In this document: positions 4,987 through 6,571 of the stretch, one piece after another
Position numbering within the stretch: position 1 is the stretch's first letter
How the letters are laid out: each line of letters begins with the position of its first letter
DNA from: Solirubrobacteraceae bacterium
GTDB lineage: Bacteria > Actinomycetota > Thermoleophilia > Solirubrobacterales > Solirubrobacteraceae
DNA length: 6,571 nt
Reading direction: 5' to 3'
Assembly: GCA_024710825.1 (NCBI GenBank)
Contig: JANJUA010000311.1
Location: forward strand, 1 to 6,571
Made by a program: the position numbers and the translations under genes
The notes under the pieces: generated by a model
What the model was told of the DNA's origin: nothing
What the model saw: the letters and a program-made list of their open reading frames with translations, nothing else
The model's database searches: none

Positions 4987-5829
4987 GTGGACCAGACTCC
5001 CAGATGGCTGCCGCCGGCCTCCCCCACACCGGCCTTCGAGCCGGCTCCGTCGCCCCGTGAGCCCGCGTCGGGATGGCGCCGCCTGCTCGCGCCCGTCGGC
5101 GCCGTGCTCCTGCTGGCGGTCACGAAGGGCAAGACGCTGCTGCTGCTGCTGCCCAAGCTCAAGGTCCTGACGACATCGGCGTCGATGCTCGTCTCCGTGG
5201 CGGCCTACAGCATCATCTGGGGCTGGCGCTTCGCGGTGGGCTTCGTGGTGCTGCTGCTGGTCCACGAGATGGGCCACGTCATCGCGCTGCGCCGCGAGGG
5301 GATACCGGCCAGCGCCCCCATGTTCATCCCCTTCCTGGGCGCCGTGGTGGCCGCTCGCTCGCTGGGCGACAACGCGCTCGCCGAAGCGCGCGTCGGACTC
5401 GCCGGCCCGATCCTCGGCACGCTGGGAACGGCGCTGGTCGCGGTGGCGGCGATCGCCACGGGCAGCGACTTCCTCCAGGCGCTCGCGTTCGTCGGCTTCT
5501 TCCTGAACCTCTTCAACCTCGCGCCGGTCCTGCCGCTCGACGGCGGCCGCGCCATGGCCGCGATGGCGCCCTGGATGTGGTTCGTCGGCTTCGGCGTGCT
5601 GCTCGGGGCGACCTTCGCCTTCCCCAACCCGGTGATGATCCTCATCCTGCTGCTCGGCGGGATGGAGACCTGGCGCCGCTGGAAGCTGCGACGCGACGGC
5701 GGCGACGCGCAGGCCGCCTACTACCGCGTCCCGCCGCGGTCGCGCCTCGCCGTCGCCGCCGTCTACGTCGGCCTCATCGTGATCCTCGCGCTCGGGATGG
5801 ACGCGACGTACCTCGAGCGCGACCTCTAG
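4987..5829 (+). CDS. M50-family membrane zinc metallopeptidase (site-2-protease-like)
   Basis: This is a membrane-embedded zinc protease of the M50 group. Members cut transmembrane substrates such as anti-sigma factors or remodel other membrane proteins. The protein has 280 residues. The first ~30 are proline-rich with no signal peptide. Hydrophobic segments follow at about 33-55, 66-98, 136-158, 162-182, 190-215 and 255-275. The zinc site is clear, with HEMGH at 93-97 inside a membrane segment and NLAPVLPLDGGR at 177-188, where D185 is the third ligand. GLAGPILG at 137-144 is the conserved loop between them. No PDZ domain is visible, so it resembles the compact YwhC-like type more than RseP. 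GTG 4987 is chosen because a TAGACT hexamer lies 7 bases upstream and the upstream frame is low-complexity shadow. The substrate is unknown, and no sigma/anti-sigma pair is in the window. Confidence 0.88.
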   Translation: MDQTPRWLPPASPTPAFEPAPSPREPASGWRRLLAPVGAVLLLAVTKGKTLLLLLPKLKVLTTSASMLVSVAAYSIIWGWRFAVGFVVLLLVHEMGHVIALRREGIPASAPMFIPFLGAVVAARSLGDNALAEARVGLAGPILGTLGTALVAVAAIATGSDFLQALAFVGFFLNLFNLAPVLPLDGGRAMAAMAPWMWFVGFGVLLGATFAFPNPVMILILLLGGMETWRRWKLRRDGGDAQAAYYRVPPRSRLAVAAVYVGLIVILALGMDATYLERDL

Positions 5830-5839
5830 CTGCAGCTAG
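5826..5839. repeat. 14-bp perfect palindrome carrying both convergent stop codons
   Basis: CTAGCTGCAGCTAG is its own reverse complement. It contains the TAG of the M50 gene (5827-5829) and, on the minus strand, the TAG of the 55-residue gene (5838-5836). The two genes end only 6 bases apart with no room for separate terminators. The palindrome may act as a short bidirectional terminator, or may be chance. Confidence 0.7.
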
Positions 5840-6003
5840 TACCAGCGGCCCTTCGCGAAGCCGCCGAAGGCGACCAGGCCGATCAGGGCGATGATGATCC
5901 CTATCCACAGGCTCCAGACGATCGCCACGACGATCCCGACGATCACCAGGATGCCTCCGAGGCCGATACCGCCCGTGCTGCCGCCCGTCCGTCCGTCTGC
6001 CAT
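5836..6003 (-). CDS. Small glycine-rich membrane protein, 55 aa
   Basis: I do not recognise a named family. From ATG 6003 the protein reads MADGRTGGSTGG, then a glycine/isoleucine-rich hydrophobic region at about residues 13-47. This probably forms two closely spaced helices (LGGILVIVGIVVAIVWSLW and IGIIIALIGLVAFGGF). The basic end is AKGRWY. The ATG at 6003 is preferred over ATG 6027 because GGAGGAAGGG (6019-6010) lies just before it. Starting at 6027 would put that site inside the coding region and add only MATEEGTG. The gene follows the ABC-2 permease on the same strand after 69 bases with no obvious terminator, so co-transcription is possible. Its stop lies in the palindrome shared with the M50 gene. 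Codon use and the ribosome site support a real gene; function is unknown. Confidence 0.72.
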   Translation of the reverse strand: MADGRTGGSTGGIGLGGILVIVGIVVAIVWSLWIGIIIALIGLVAFGGFAKGRWY

Positions 6004-6009
6004 GCCCGT

Positions 6010-6019
6010 CCCTTCCTCC
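6010..6019 (-). promoter_or_regulatory. Strong Shine-Dalgarno for the 55-residue protein
   Basis: GGAGGAAGGG on the minus strand ends 6 bases before ATG 6003. The GGAGG core is 11 bases away and the GAAGGG half is 6. It is the only strong ribosome site seen in this window, and it decides the start codon. Confidence 0.7.
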
Positions 6020-6038
6020 GTTGCCATCTACAGGCAAC
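6020..6038. repeat. Inverted repeat directly upstream of the ribosome site
   Basis: GTTGCC (6020-6025) and GGCAAC (6033-6038) form a perfect 6-bp stem with a 7-base loop, immediately before the Shine-Dalgarno of the 55-residue gene on the minus strand. It could be a leader hairpin or a protein-binding site. The upstream ATG 6027 lies in this hairpin, another reason not to use it. Confidence 0.45.
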
Positions 6039-6072
6039 GCGATACCCGAAGTCGGCGCGCGGGAACCGGAGC

Positions 6073-6571
6073 TCAGGCCCGGCGGTAGAGCCGCACCGTC
6101 AACGGCGCGAAGATCACGGTGAGCACGGCAGCCTCCGCGAACACCAGCGCCAGGTCGTCGAGCGCCGCGCCGCCGTGCATGAGCGAGCGCACCGCAGTCG
6201 TGACGTGCGAGATCGGGTTGACGTCGACGAAGCTCTGCAGCCAGCTCGGCAGCGTGCTCGGGTCGACGAGGATGTTGCTGAGGAAGACGAGCGGGAAGAG
6301 CGCCATGAAGCCGGCGTTCATCACCGCGCTCGGCGAGCGCATCAGCAGCCCGAGCGTCGTGAACACCCACGACAGGCCGAACGCGAACACCACGACCATC
6401 GCCATCCCCGCGAGCACTCCGCCGACGCCCGCGTCCGCGCTGAAGCCCATCACGAGGCCCAGCAGGACCACGACGGTGGCGGCGATCGCGTAGCGCGCCG
6501 AGTCGGCGAGCACCGCGCCGACGAGCGGCGCCGGCCGCCACAGCGGCAGCGAGCGGAAGCGGTCGACGACG
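6073..6571 (-). CDS. ABC-2 type (DrrB-like) export permease, C-terminal part; 5' end outside the window
   Basis: This is the membrane subunit of an ABC exporter, of the kind that with a DrrA-like ATPase exports drugs or lipids. The frame is open from the stop at 6075-6073 to the window edge, giving 165 visible residues. It opens with DRFRSLPLWRPAPLVGAVLADSARY, matching the DrrB-type region before the third membrane helix. Hydrophobic helices follow: AIAATVVVLLGLVMGF, then VLAGMAMVVVFAFGLSWVF, then NAGFMALFPLVFLSNILV, with a last one near the C-terminus. NPISHVTTAVRSLMHG between the last two fits the family motif. A GTG at 6513 could start a shorter product, but the upstream part is clearly family-like. 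The ATPase gene is probably just upstream, outside the window. Substrate cannot be told. Confidence 0.88.
   Translation of the reverse strand, partial: VVDRFRSLPLWRPAPLVGAVLADSARYAIAATVVVLLGLVMGFSADAGVGGVLAGMAMVVVFAFGLSWVFTTLGLLMRSPSAVMNAGFMALFPLVFLSNILVDPSTLPSWLQSFVDVNPISHVTTAVRSLMHGGAALDDLALVFAEAAVLTVIFAPLTVRLYRRA

Noticed and set aside
6004..6027. Eight-residue N-terminal extension (MATEEGTG) of the 55-residue protein
   Set aside because: It would place the strong GGAGG ribosome site inside the coding region and its own start codon inside a hairpin.
5774..6541. 255-residue minus-strand frame across the permease and small gene
   Set aside because: It is a shadow in another frame of the DrrB-like permease and the 55-residue protein, Arg/Gly-rich and without similarity.

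Overview
The window is about 70% G+C or more, with strongly GC-biased third codon positions, GTG and TTG starts, and a tmRNA tag that begins ADSH and ends YALAA. This points to a high-GC actinobacterium. The Lut operon, the membrane peptidase and the DrrB-type permease would fit a soil member of the Thermoleophilia (Solirubrobacterales) as well as other groups, so the lineage is an inference and not proven. No insertion sequence, phage gene, CRISPR array, rRNA or tRNA gene was seen. The content looks like ordinary chromosome.

Layout: (1) Bases 1-333 hold the 3' end of a proline- and arginine-rich unknown protein, closed by a strong hairpin terminator. (2) Bases 391-596 have no gene but hold a large, relatively AT-rich inverted repeat (532-592) just past the 3' end of the tmRNA gene. 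(3) The tmRNA gene ssrA lies on the minus strand at 597-959, with a readable tag ADSHEYALAA. (4) Divergent from it, at 1013-3662, is a tightly overlapping lutA-lutB-lutC operon for L-lactate oxidation through an iron-sulfur/LUD-domain complex. (5) Convergent to lutC, at 3671-4513, is a two-domain ring-cleavage-type VOC dioxygenase (CatE/YfiE-like). It is divergent from a 68-residue small membrane protein (4551-4757). (6) Bases 4758-4986 are a gene-free block of hairpins and direct repeats. (7) Bases 4987-5829 encode an M50 (site-2-protease-like) membrane zinc peptidase. It converges with a 55-residue small membrane protein (5836-6003) at a perfect 14-bp palindrome that contains both stop codons. 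(8) The window ends inside an ABC-2/DrrB-type export permease (6073 to beyond 6571, minus strand).

Functional links: only lutABC is a clear functional unit, with ATGA and TTGA overlaps that imply translational coupling. The other genes are single-gene units or are cut by the window edges. Four protein genes (lutA, the VOC gene, the 68-residue gene and the M50 gene) each have a TAnnnT hexamer 7-9 nt before the start codon and no good Shine-Dalgarno. This suggests leaderless or near-leaderless transcripts. The 55-residue gene has a strong GGAGG instead, which fixes its start downstream of the longest possible one.

I found no convincing new multi-gene system. The items most worth a second look are the tmRNA-adjacent inverted repeat, the repeat block at 4778-4931, the leaderless-promoter pattern, the shared-stop palindrome and the two small membrane proteins.
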